21,198 bases of DNA from Oxalobacteraceae bacterium (lineage in GTDB: Bacteria; Pseudomonadota; Gammaproteobacteria; Burkholderiales; Burkholderiaceae_D): contig JAGKXB010000035.1 in the NCBI GenBank assembly GCA_021151485.1, positions 1 to 21,198 of the forward strand, given 5' to 3'. The notes below the pieces were generated by a model. The model had not been told where the DNA came from and ran no database searches. It saw only the letters and a program-made list of their open reading frames with translations. The translations under genes and the position numbers were made by a program. This document shows positions 1 to 6,866 of the stretch, in pieces; positions within the stretch are counted from its first letter, which is position 1, and each line of letters begins with the position of its first letter.

Positions 1-31
1 GACCAATGGCAGCGACGATACCTGTAAACAT
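1..31 (-). CDS. ribE: Riboflavin synthase alpha chain, first ten codons only (partial)
   Basis: The minus strand opens with ATG at 29-31 and reads MFTGIVAAIG before the window ends. MFTGIV is the hallmark N-terminus of riboflavin synthase, which converts two molecules of 6,7-dimethyl-8-ribityllumazine into riboflavin and the pyrimidine precursor. The gene begins 40 nt after the ribD stop, and ribD-ribE adjacency is the classic riboflavin order, which supports the call. The spacer is very A+T-rich and shows no clear ribosome binding site. Only the start is visible, so the integrity of the gene cannot be judged. Confidence 0.85.
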   Translation of the reverse strand, partial: MFTGIVAAIG

Positions 32-71
32 AAGATTATTTAAAAACAAAGAAATTTATAAAAATAACAAT

Positions 72-1190
72 TTAAAACCCCGGATGAAGCCGCGCAAGTA
101 TACGGATATCTTCCCCGATTTTCTTGACCTCGTGAAAATTGAGCGACAACTTATCTTCTAAGCTAGCAATCTCCGGCAGATCAAACATGCCAAGCCCTGG
201 CCCTAACACACTGGGCGCAAGGTAAATCAACAACTCATCCACGCATCCATCACGTAGCAAGGCGCCATTTAATTTGGCACCTGCCTCAATGTGTAATTCG
301 TTAATCGCACGCTTGCCTAATTCCAACATCAATTGCGGCAAATCCACTTTGCCATGCGTATTGGGTAGCACGATGACTTCAGCACCCTGCTCTTCTAAAG
401 AGGCTTGTTTTTCTGCGTCGTTGATTGCTGTGACGATCAAGGTATTACCACCAAGCAATACACGCGCATTGGGCGATATTTCCAACTGGCTATCGATTAC
501 GATGCGCTGTGGTTGTGGGGTAGACAAAGTATTTTGTGCACTCACATCAAGTCGCACGGTCAATTGCGGATCATCTTTTTTGACCGTCCCTATCCCCGTC
601 AAAATAGCACCAGCACGCGCACGCCAAACGTGCCCATCTTCACGCGCTTGTTGCGATGTAATCCATTGACTTTGGCCATTTAGCAAAGCCGTTTTGCCAT
701 CCAAACTGGCGGCGATTTTCATCCTGACCCAGGGCTTGCCACGCTGCATACGGGAGAGAAATCCGAGATTTATTTCCCGTGCGGCTTCGCCCAACATGCC
801 GACCTCAATGTCTATACCAGCAGCTTTCAGCCTTGCCAAGCCTGCTCCGGCTACTAGAGGATTCGGGTCTTCGATGGCGGCCACCACTTTTGCGATACCG
901 GCTTGAATCAATGCTTCGGTACAAGGCGGCGTGCGACCAAAGTGGTTGCAGGGTTCCAGCGTGACGTACACCGTTGCTCCTTGCACATCATGTCCTTTGA
1001 CACGAGCGTCTTTTAGCGCTTGCACTTCGGCATGGTCACTGCCAACTTTTTGGGTGTAGCCGACACCGATGACGGTGTGGTTTTTGACGATGACGCAGCC
1101 GACTCTGGGATTGGGTGCGGTATCGGGGGTGCAGCATTCGGCAAGCTTTAGGGCTTGCTGCATGTATTCGTATTCGTGGATAGAGTTCAT
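72..1190 (-). CDS. ribD: Bifunctional riboflavin deaminase/reductase RibD
   Basis: This cytoplasmic enzyme carries out the second and third steps of riboflavin synthesis: deamination of the pyrimidine made by GTP cyclohydrolase II, then NADPH-dependent reduction of its ribosyl side chain. The N-terminal deaminase domain (about 1-145) has its zinc and catalytic residues in place: HAE at 53-55 and PCNHFGRTPPC at 80-90, giving His53, Glu55, Cys81 and Cys90. The C-terminal reductase domain (about 148-370) includes the MKIAASLDGKTA stretch and ends near HPGF. At 372 aa it is full length. The ATG start lies 30 nt after the pilE stop, so it may be read through from the pilin operon. In many proteobacteria ribD directly follows nrdR; here six pilin genes lie between them. 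Confidence 0.95.
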   Translation of the reverse strand: MNSIHEYEYMQQALKLAECCTPDTAPNPRVGCVIVKNHTVIGVGYTQKVGSDHAEVQALKDARVKGHDVQGATVYVTLEPCNHFGRTPPCTEALIQAGIAKVVAAIEDPNPLVAGAGLARLKAAGIDIEVGMLGEAAREINLGFLSRMQRGKPWVRMKIAASLDGKTALLNGQSQWITSQQAREDGHVWRARAGAILTGIGTVKKDDPQLTVRLDVSAQNTLSTPQPQRIVIDSQLEISPNARVLLGGNTLIVTAINDAEKQASLEEQGAEVIVLPNTHGKVDLPQLMLELGKRAINELHIEAGAKLNGALLRDGCVDELLIYLAPSVLGPGLGMFDLPEIASLEDKLSLNFHEVKKIGEDIRILARLHPGF

Positions 1191-1220
1191 AACCGTATTG
1201 TAATCCGGCCTTCAACTTTA

Positions 1221-1652
1221 TTAATTGGCCCAACATGATTCAACAGTTGCTGTATGCGTACCGCTTACACCACGCAATCCGGTTTGATCCAAGGTCAACG
1301 TGCCGCATTGATCGGTTTGCACTGGTATCGCTTGCAAGGTGTAGCTGGTCGCGGTTGTGCCTGGTAGGACGCTGTGGCGATATTTTTCTGTGCCGGAAAT
1401 GGGGGATTTGGACAGAGAGGTCGGCAGCACGGGTTCTTGTCCTGCGTTCAAATAACTGTTGTTCAAGGTAAATTGCTGCTCCATCCAGTTTTGTGCTTGT
1501 AGGAGGACGGATTTGGCTTCCATACGGGCGGTGCGCTGGACGTATTCGCGGTAATGAAACATCGCAGTCGAGCTGAGAATCGCCACCATGGCTAGTGTGA
1601 TGAGCAGTTCAACTAGTGTGTAGCCGAGCACTAGCGTCTTTTTTTCATACAT
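1221..1652 (-). CDS. pilE: Type IV pilin-like minor pilin (PilE family)
   Basis: The 143-aa prepilin has a ten-residue leader ending in Gly10, the prepilin peptidase site (G then YTLVELLIT), Glu at +5 and a hydrophobic helix to about residue 32. A C-terminal cysteine pair (QCGTL and ESCWAN) can close the D-region disulfide loop typical of type IV pilins. It is shorter than a typical major pilin. As the last gene of a fimT-pilV-pilW-pilX-pilY1 series, it fits the minor pilin often called pilE or comP-like rather than the fibre subunit. The ATG follows the pilY1 stop by 9 nt, and its AAAGG ribosome binding site overlaps that stop, which suggests translational coupling. It is expected in the inner membrane before assembly. 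The exact paralogue name is uncertain. Confidence 0.85.
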   Translation of the reverse strand: MYEKKTLVLGYTLVELLITLAMVAILSSTAMFHYREYVQRTARMEAKSVLLQAQNWMEQQFTLNNSYLNAGQEPVLPTSLSKSPISGTEKYRHSVLPGTTATSYTLQAIPVQTDQCGTLTLDQTGLRGVSGTHTATVESCWAN

Positions 1653-1661
1653 AAGCTGCCT

Positions 1662-3638
1662 TTAACTCATGAACAACTGATGCCAAACCCGTAATGGCGG
1701 TTTGGGTTTTATTTTGAGGGTTTGCGTTTCTGTGCTGCCATCAGCATGAAGGGCGATGACTTTTTTGGTTTTGTTTGGGATTGGCATGCCAGATTGTAAA
1801 GATGTAGAAGATGTAGCTGATGCAATCGTCAACATATTGCTGATGCCAGCAATCGCACCCTGCATATTCATGACGCTGTATGACGACAATTCAAACACGG
1901 GCGTTTTCATCGCACCACCGGTTAGATAATCCACACCCATCAAACGCGATTGGCTGGCATCACCACAATTTGTGTTTGTCGCATCGGAAGTTGATAGCCA
2001 TAAAATATCGTCCGTCACCGCAGGTTCACCTACTGCACGCTCGCCCGGACTCAGTTTCAAATCGATAAACCAGCCGCGCTTAGTGATCCAATCGACAACA
2101 GCGTTGCTCAAGCTGGCACCGCCTTGTGCGGGAGTCAGCGTTTGTTCCTGCAATGCCGTCGTGCGGGAAGTGGTAATGGCATTAGCACCCGGCTTGTCCC
2201 AAATGCCGTAAATGCTATTGGTTGAGGTAATACTAGGTGCATACTCTTCGGACACGCCCGTACCAAACAAAATCAAATAACCACCCTTGGGATGGTAAGC
2301 AATCGCTGGTTTTTGCAGAATGGACTGGGCTTGCGCATTGCTATCTTTTGCAATGAATAAGGGACTGCCGCTGTACGCCACTTTCCATTTTGTCTTGTCG
2401 GTATCGCTCAAATCAAACTTCCACAACCGTCCTTGCATATCACCGGCATACGCGGCGATTAATTCACGTTCGTTGTTAAATAACAAAGCTGGCGTTGATA
2501 ATCCATTGGGTTCGCTAGCACTACCACTGCCGGTATCGATTTTTGCGATGAGATTGCCGGTGAAGACACTCACCAAATAAAGTACCGATTTGTTATTCAC
2601 ACTATCCACACCGTTGCCATAAATGGCAGCCCATTCACCATTGCGCAAGCGCACCACCACGCCCTTGCCCAGCACATATCCCTGGTCATCATCGCTAGTG
2701 GCGCTTTTTTCCCATATCACATTGATGCCCGTTGGCGTCGTCACGTCCAACGCAAATACACTTTTGGCGCCAGCTCCGGTCGAACCAAGCAACACGGTTT
2801 TCCAGCCATTGCTATTACCGTTAGAAAAATAAGCATCACCCTCACTCAATTGCCCATCAACAAAATATTGATGCGCATAGTCGGGATCGCTGAGTTTTTT
2901 CAAATTGAGATACACCGCATTCGGGATAAAAGCGAATTGCTCCACGCCAGTTGCGGCATCAAAACCATGCAACATGCCATCATTAGCGCCCACGTACACC
3001 ATGGGACTGCGCGATTCCTTGGTTTTCATAAAAGCGCGATACAGCGCTCCACCTCCTTGCGTGGCGGGAATGGCCTGGTAAGCAAAATTACTTTTCTGCA
3101 CATAAACAGGTGATGAATGCACTATGTCGCCCAGCTTATTGGTGCGAGTACGATAAATCCCGCTGGTTTGCCCAACTTCCTGCCCAGAGTATCCCTTCAA
3201 ATAACGCAACACATCTTCCGATCCCAAAGCTGTTTTTTGCGCTTCGCTTAAGTTTGCCCAATCAAAATTGACCGCCGCATTACTGCCATTCCAGGTCACG
3301 ATATTGCGTTTATCCCACGCTGGTAAAACGGTGGCTGCGTCCCATGATGGCGTCGTACTCACCACACCAGAGGCGCTCACGGAATACGCTTTGAGATGTC
3401 CTGACCAATTATTGGATTCAAAACTTGAGACATAGCTGAAAGATTGCGCCTGCGCTGACTGATTGAAATGAAGCACCATGCCAGTCGCTGTCACACTATT
3501 ACATGTGATTGGAGTTTGCGATAACTCAGCGCGAGAGAAATTGGATAGAAAACTAAGTACGCCAAGCAAAAGCATCAATATCAAAAAAACAATGCGCTTA
3601 ACAATTTGATTCAAGATAATTTTTTTGCACATCATCAT
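1662..3638 (-). CDS. pilY1: PilY1/PilC-type pilus tip protein, short form lacking the von Willebrand domain
   Basis: The 658-aa protein starts with three Met codons and a long hydrophobic signal sequence (about 5-37, likely cleaved after SRA). After about 30 unassigned residues it enters the PilY1 C-terminal beta-propeller: FESNNWSGHLKAY (73-85), LGDIVHSSPVYV (169-180), YVGANDGMLHGFD (215-227), YAGDMQGRLWKFDL (397-410) and a final RVWHQLF. PilY1 proteins are pilus-associated adhesins and regulators of extension and retraction, usually 1000-1200 aa with an N-terminal von Willebrand A domain. That domain is absent here. The usual Asp-rich calcium loop just before YAGD is replaced by residues 387-395 without the Asp ladder. 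A palindromic repeat separates the gene from pilX. The ATG has a GGAT-type ribosome binding site nearby. Family is confident; the function of the short form is inferred. Confidence 0.88.
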   Translation of the reverse strand: MMMCKKIILNQIVKRIVFLILMLLLGVLSFLSNFSRAELSQTPITCNSVTATGMVLHFNQSAQAQSFSYVSSFESNNWSGHLKAYSVSASGVVSTTPSWDAATVLPAWDKRNIVTWNGSNAAVNFDWANLSEAQKTALGSEDVLRYLKGYSGQEVGQTSGIYRTRTNKLGDIVHSSPVYVQKSNFAYQAIPATQGGGALYRAFMKTKESRSPMVYVGANDGMLHGFDAATGVEQFAFIPNAVYLNLKKLSDPDYAHQYFVDGQLSEGDAYFSNGNSNGWKTVLLGSTGAGAKSVFALDVTTPTGINVIWEKSATSDDDQGYVLGKGVVVRLRNGEWAAIYGNGVDSVNNKSVLYLVSVFTGNLIAKIDTGSGSASEPNGLSTPALLFNNERELIAAYAGDMQGRLWKFDLSDTDKTKWKVAYSGSPLFIAKDSNAQAQSILQKPAIAYHPKGGYLILFGTGVSEEYAPSITSTNSIYGIWDKPGANAITTSRTTALQEQTLTPAQGGASLSNAVVDWITKRGWFIDLKLSPGERAVGEPAVTDDILWLSTSDATNTNCGDASQSRLMGVDYLTGGAMKTPVFELSSYSVMNMQGAIAGISNMLTIASATSSTSLQSGMPIPNKTKKVIALHADGSTETQTLKIKPKPPLRVWHQLFMS

Positions 3639-3661
3639 TTATCCAAAATTTTCCATTAACA

Positions 3662-3757
3662 CCGTCGTCCCCGAGTGCTTTAGTCGAGGATCCAGTGTCT
3701 TTTAGCTACAAACAACGAAAGACGCTGGATTCCCACCTAAACCAGCTGGAACGACGG
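3662..3757. repeat. Palindromic intergenic repeat, family 1 copy A (about 96 bp)
   Basis: The left arm begins CCGTCGTCCCCGAGTG and contains GGATCCAGTGTC. The right arm contains GACGCTGGATTCCC and ends GGAACGACGG, so the arms are imperfect reverse complements over about 40 bp around a short A-rich loop. It sits between pilX and pilY1 and would form a long hairpin in the pil mRNA. A second copy lies at 5366-5471. Elements with CGTCATTCCCG...GGATTCCAG arms are widespread in proteobacterial genomes, but no named family is assigned here. No transposase is present, so it resembles a REP- or MITE-like element. Confidence 0.85.
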
Positions 3758-3789
3758 GGAAATTGAGGTTAATAGGTAATCTTGGTACA

Positions 3790-4317
3790 TCAAAGCACCA
3801 AATAACTTTGCAACAATACGACGCTGTTTGAATGACTACCCACACCACGCGCGGTGATACGAAATTGCGATTTCGCATCTTTTTCATCAGGCGATAACGG
3901 GCTAAATAACGCATCCATTTGCTCCACCATACAGCGCGGTCGTGCATCAAGCGGGTCGCTAACTCCGTTTAAATTTTGTACAGCTAAGATAGGTAATTGG
4001 GTAGAGAAAGCATCATCCTTCCAAAAAGATTCAATCTCCCAATAATTTTTGCCATCATTAGCTCCACCCGATATCGGCCCTGGGTCATGAAACTTCACAC
4101 CCGCCGCTAATGCACTGGCTGAACCGGCTTGAATGTAATTTTCACAAAAATGCAAAGCCTGCTCGGCGGCTTGGAAAGCAAGTTGCTGGCTACGAAAATT
4201 CCCCGCCATTCTTTCTTCCAACGTCGCGTTTCGTACAGCAGCAATACCGAGGGCCATCAAGATGACGAGAAAAATCAGCACCATGGCCAGTACCACGCCT
4301 TTTTGTGTGGTTTGCAT
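3790..4317 (-). CDS. pilX: Minor pilin PilX (PilX/GspK-like)
   Basis: This 175-aa prepilin-like protein has the short leader MQTTQKG, then VVLAMVLIFLVILMALG as a membrane helix, followed by the PilX signature TLEERMAGNFRSQQLAFQAAEQAL. It lacks Glu at position +5, as is usual for PilX/GspK-type tip pilins. These proteins help prime pilus assembly in the inner membrane together with PilV, PilW and FimT. The start was set at ATG 4317 because AGGAAA stands five bases upstream and the leader then fits a prepilin. The frame stays open to an ATG at 4404, but that extension lies in a palindromic repeat and would bury the leader under 29 extra residues. Two cysteines (CENY and RCMV) could form a disulfide. 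It lies between two repeats in the operon. Confidence 0.87.
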   Translation of the reverse strand: MQTTQKGVVLAMVLIFLVILMALGIAAVRNATLEERMAGNFRSQQLAFQAAEQALHFCENYIQAGSASALAAGVKFHDPGPISGGANDGKNYWEIESFWKDDAFSTQLPILAVQNLNGVSDPLDARPRCMVEQMDALFSPLSPDEKDAKSQFRITARGVGSHSNSVVLLQSYLVL

Positions 4318-4322
4318 ATCAT

Positions 4323-4328
4323 TTTCCT
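4323..4328 (-). promoter_or_regulatory. Ribosome binding site that decides the pilX start
   Basis: On the minus strand AGGAAA lies five bases before the ATG at 4317. This supports the start at MQTTQKG over the ATG at 4404, which falls inside the 82-bp repeat. Confidence 0.65.
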
Positions 4329-4347
4329 GTTGAGTAGAGTGAAATTT

Positions 4348-4429
4348 GTAGGGTGCAATAAGCGGAGCGCATTGCACCTTTATCGAAGGCACCATGCGGC
4401 GCAATGCGCTTCGCTTATTGACGCCCTAC
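4348..4429. repeat. Palindromic repeat, family 2 copy A (82 bp)
   Basis: The left end is GTAGGGTGCAATAAGCG and the right end is CGCTTATTGACGCCCTAC. The arms are near-perfect reverse complements over about 32 bp (AGCGCATTGC recurs in each), around a loop of about 18 nt. A second copy of exactly the same length at 13972-14053 agrees at roughly 72 of 82 positions by eye. This copy lies between pilW and pilX, and its terminal CTA, read on the minus strand, provides the TAG stop codon of pilW. Confidence 0.9.
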
Positions 4430-5304
4430 TCATAGCTATAAAGACTGCTGGCCGCTCGATTGCGCAAGGTGAACACGCTACTCAACACAGCGTGCAATTT
4501 GCGATCTGTAACGGATGCGGTTTGTCTGGCGCCATTGCAATCGGTAAAAACCTGCGGTTTGGATGCTTGAGAGGTAACCGGCGCGATCGAATTGGTGCTG
4601 CTAATTTGCAGACATATCGCCACGCTGACGACATTTTTGAAATCGATACCAGTCGCGGTATTGACGAAATAATCCGCAACCTGATCCCCGTTCGTATCCA
4701 CACCATACGTCAAACGCATATCTTCCACATTGTTCAGCAAAGGTTGCGCAAAAGCTGTGTTGCCATTTCCCAGGCAATTGAGCGTTTTTGTCGTAGAGCC
4801 AGATGAGATAGTCAGGTAAAAACGATTCACGATCACATCGCCCGTCACAGATGGTTTTTGCCCATTGCAATCCGTCCCTGCTCCGCTATTCGTATTCAAT
4901 TTATCGCCACGATAACTGACGTGAAACGCCGTCCTGCCGACGTTGACGGAACTCGTAGAGCAGGAAAAATCCGTCAAATCAGAAAGACGTGCAAAGCCAT
5001 TATCACAAGCGCTAAACGCTCGCCTCGCAGGCGTCGTCACGGGGTAATTAAAATCCGTACTCAACGCCGCATCGAATGTAGTCTGATCACCCAAACCGAC
5101 CGGATTACCAAATCCAGCCTGTGTCAAATTACGCCCCAGCAACGCCATCACAGACCGCCCATCCTGCACCAACTGGGCGTAATCCTGATTGATACGATAA
5201 CTTTCCTTGCTGCTTAAATACAGATTGCTGACGAACAAAATGATGATTAATCCCAACGCAATCGAGATCATCATTTCGATCAATGTGTAGCCTTGTTTGC
5301 GCAT
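4426..5304 (-). CDS. pilW: Minor pilin PilW
   Basis: The protein begins MRKQG followed by YTLIEMMISIALGLIIIL: a prepilin peptidase site with Glu at +5 and a membrane helix. PilW hallmarks follow: SKESYRINQDYAQLVQDGR, then LLGRNLTQAGFGNP. The rest is an extended beta-rich region with several cysteines and an NVEDMRLTYGVDTNGD segment typical of the family. Minor pilins of this kind form the tip-priming complex of type IV pili. An ATG at 5334 would add ten residues. The ATG at 5304 was preferred because GTGAG lies just upstream and the five-residue leader is typical; 5334 has no ribosome binding site. The last codons run up to the boundary of the 82-bp repeat, which supplies the TAG stop, so the C-terminus may have been altered by that insertion. 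Confidence 0.87.
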   Translation of the reverse strand: MRKQGYTLIEMMISIALGLIIILFVSNLYLSSKESYRINQDYAQLVQDGRSVMALLGRNLTQAGFGNPVGLGDQTTFDAALSTDFNYPVTTPARRAFSACDNGFARLSDLTDFSCSTSSVNVGRTAFHVSYRGDKLNTNSGAGTDCNGQKPSVTGDVIVNRFYLTISSGSTTKTLNCLGNGNTAFAQPLLNNVEDMRLTYGVDTNGDQVADYFVNTATGIDFKNVVSVAICLQISSTNSIAPVTSQASKPQVFTDCNGARQTASVTDRKLHAVLSSVFTLRNRAASSLYSYE

Positions 5305-5365
5305 TATGCTCACGTGGTTAATTGATGTTGACATATAAATTCGTCGTCACCAAGCAGCCTCAAAA

Positions 5366-5471
5366 CCGTCATCCCCGAATGTTTTAGTCGGGGATCCAGT
5401 ACCAACTATTCGTGCAAAGCACGACCTATTAAAAGACGCTGGATTCCCGCCTAAACCCGCGGGAACGACGG
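5366..5471. repeat. Palindromic intergenic repeat, family 1 copy B (about 106 bp)
   Basis: It shares arms with the element at 3662-3757: left CCGTCATCCCCGAATG and GGGGATCCAGT, right GACGCTGGATTCCCGCC and GGAACGACGG. The centre differs and carries a second small hairpin, TCGTGC-AAA-GCACGA. It fills most of the spacer between pilV and pilW, ending 11 nt from the pilV stop codon. No open reading frame or transposase is associated with it. Confidence 0.87.
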
Positions 5472-5482
5472 GAAAACTGTAC

Positions 5483-6016
5483 TCAAGGAAGAAAAACAGT
5501 AACAAAACAACGCACATCCTGATCGCTTGCTGCATTTAACGCAGTTGTCCTGCATTGCGGATCTAAACCTGAGCCCTGGCCTTTTTTTCCCACTTCCTTG
5601 AAATACACCCGGATCATGAAACCATCCGACACATTGCCGGAAATTTCACCCCAACCACCCGCCATGCCACGCGCAAGATTGACGCGCCATTGATAGACAT
5701 CCAGCGACGCCACTTCCGCCGGCGTGCACAAATTCACCACACTACAAACAGGCATAGCACCTGCACCATCCGCATACGACGTCAATGCAACGTTGTAATG
5801 CCCAGCAATCGCTCCCGCCACATTCGCACGCACCCTATCTGCCATTTCGCCACTATACAAACTGGCTAAAGAACGAAAATGCGCGATTTTTTGATACCGC
5901 AAAGTCGACGCCTGCAAACCCGCCAAGCCAAACAAGGTAAAGGAAACCAATAAAATAGAAATCAGCACCTCCAGCATCCCCGCGCCAGACTGCGTTTTAA
6001 TTCGTATTAGCTGCAC
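5483..6016 (-). CDS. pilV: Minor pilin PilV
   Basis: The 177-aa protein has leader MQLIRIKTQSG, a cleavage site before AGMLEVLISILLVSF with Glu at +5, and the PilV pattern of LxGLAGLQASTLRYQK then EMADRVRAN. It is a component of the minor-pilin priming complex. The start is GTG at 6016. The in-frame codon just before it is TAA, so no earlier start exists, and GGATG lies upstream as a ribosome binding site. The GTG lies inside the end of fimT (10-nt overlap), suggesting coupled translation. Downstream, 11 nt separate its stop from a palindromic repeat. Confidence 0.87.
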   Translation of the reverse strand: MQLIRIKTQSGAGMLEVLISILLVSFTLFGLAGLQASTLRYQKIAHFRSLASLYSGEMADRVRANVAGAIAGHYNVALTSYADGAGAMPVCSVVNLCTPAEVASLDVYQWRVNLARGMAGGWGEISGNVSDGFMIRVYFKEVGKKGQGSGLDPQCRTTALNAASDQDVRCFVTVFLP

Positions 6017-6555
6017 TTAACAGCATCCAAAATCACCCGAATACGCCCAGTACGCGTAATGCAAACAATGCGATTCATCGCCCCATCCACATTAAAAATA
6101 AAATGCGCCCCAGTCACCGACCCGATCGGCTCACCCGTGCTGTTGTAGCTAATCTTTTTCGCCGAAGCCACGCTATGCGTTTTGCTGGACAAAGCCGCCT
6201 GACGCAGCAAAATCTTCTCCCCGGCATCCACCACACCCAAGCCTGCCGATGCCGTGCCATTCTCCATAAACACCAGCCAACCCACTGCCCAATCACTGGC
6301 GTCCCTATCACCGCTAGCTTGGCTACTACAAGCATTACTACCAAATTCCGCATTCACGCTACGACAAATCGTCACCAAACACCCACAAGCAATCGCCTCC
6401 GAACGCGCTAATAAATTAGCCGCGATCAGCTCATTCACATGAGCAGACAAACGATTTTCTAACACCATATGCCGCATAGACGGCATTGCCATACCTAGCA
6501 TCACCGCCAACAAAGTTGCGACAACCAGCGTTTCAACCAACGTATAACCCTTCAT
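6007..6555 (-). CDS. fimT: GspH/FimT-family pseudopilin
   Basis: From ATG 6555 the 182-aa protein begins MKG and then YTLVETLVVATLLAVMLGMAMPSM, a class III signal with Glu at +5. It continues with ENRLSAHVNELIAANLLARSEAI, the helix typical of GspH/FimT minor pilins, then a beta-rich globular part with CxxxTICRS and a C-terminal VKCS. FimT-type proteins belong to the type IV pilus minor-pilin set, and some bind DNA during natural transformation. ATG 6555 was chosen because GAGG stands six bases upstream. A TTG at 6582 in the same frame has no ribosome binding site. It is the first gene of the pilin operon, and its last ten bases overlap pilV. The +1 residue is Tyr rather than Phe, as in PilW and PilE here. 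Confidence 0.85.
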   Translation of the reverse strand: MKGYTLVETLVVATLLAVMLGMAMPSMRHMVLENRLSAHVNELIAANLLARSEAIACGCLVTICRSVNAEFGSNACSSQASGDRDASDWAVGWLVFMENGTASAGLGVVDAGEKILLRQAALSSKTHSVASAKKISYNSTGEPIGSVTGAHFIFNVDGAMNRIVCITRTGRIRVILDAVKCS

Positions 6556-6561
6556 CCGCAG

Positions 6562-6565
6562 CCTC
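6562..6565 (-). promoter_or_regulatory. Ribosome binding site that decides the fimT start
   Basis: GAGG on the minus strand sits six bases before ATG 6555. The TTG at 6582, which would extend the protein by nine residues, lacks any such site. Confidence 0.6.
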
Positions 6566-6695
6566 GATTTTGATGTGATCAATCAAGCTAAAAAAGAAGG
6601 GAACAGGATAAATTTGGGATTTTGTTTAGGCAATCGCTAACCGAAGGATGTTTGGTTAGGATCAAATTGATGTGGGATAAGGGGGGAGCAGAGAG

Positions 6696-6723
6696 ATTAT
6701 CTAAAGTGTATTAGCTCAGACAA
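6696..6723 (-). promoter_or_regulatory. Candidate sigma-70 promoter for the fimT-pilV-pilW-pilX-pilY1-pilE operon
   Basis: On the minus strand TTGTCT (6723-6718) and GATAAT (6701-6696) are separated by 16 bases. The -10 matches the consensus at five of six positions and the -35 at four. It lies about 140 bp ahead of fimT and downstream of the nrdR terminator, so the position is right for a pilin-operon promoter. The match alone is not proof. Confidence 0.35.
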
Positions 6724-6830
6724 AATCTGACACATCGATTTAAATACACATAAAATCATCTAAAACTTGCAGATTCGTCACTACCTTTATCGATGGTTCT
6801 TTACTGTGACTGACTAAATATCGGCCCTAA

Positions 6831-6859
6831 CCCAAAAATTGGGCACCACCAACGTGCCC
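6831..6859 (-). terminator. Rho-independent terminator after nrdR
   Basis: On the minus strand GGGCAC, a seven-base loop (GTTGGTG) and GTGCCC form a stem, extended by a T-A pair, followed at once by AATTTTT. It starts seven bases beyond the nrdR stop codon and should end the glyA-nrdR transcript. Confidence 0.75.
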
Positions 6860-6866
6860 ATATCAA

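Larger units (their letters stand above)
6556..6866. other. 311-bp intergenic region between nrdR and the pilin operon
   Basis: No coding potential is convincing in either direction. Reading on the minus strand it holds, in order, the nrdR terminator (6831-6859), a candidate sigma-70 promoter (6696-6723), a small inverted repeat CTAACC...GGTTAG (6637-6659) in the presumed 5' leader, and the fimT ribosome binding site (6562-6565). A G-rich run sits near 6680. This arrangement marks the boundary between two transcription units. Confidence 0.6.

Noticed and set aside
32..71. FMN riboswitch before ribE
   Set aside because: The ribD-ribE gap is only 40 A+T-rich bases, far too short for an FMN aptamer.
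3702..3950. Minus-strand open frame through a repeat and the end of pilX, sharing a peptide with one at 5347-5535
   Set aside because: The shared peptide (FPVVPAGLGGNPASF) comes only from the right arm of the two family-1 repeats; neither frame has a ribosome binding site or a recognisable domain.
4129..4806. A 225-codon plus-strand open frame across pilX and pilW
   Set aside because: It lies antisense to two recognised pilin genes and a repeat, and its translation resembles no protein family. It is an antisense shadow.
3639..5482. CRISPR-like array formed by the repeated palindromes
   Set aside because: The repeats are long, imperfect, few, of two families and separated by genes; there are no regular spacers or cas genes.
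6637..6659. CTAACC...GGTTAG inverted repeat as an operator or terminator upstream of fimT
   Set aside because: Only six base pairs around an 11-base loop with no T-run; too weak to claim a function, so only mentioned in the intergenic description.
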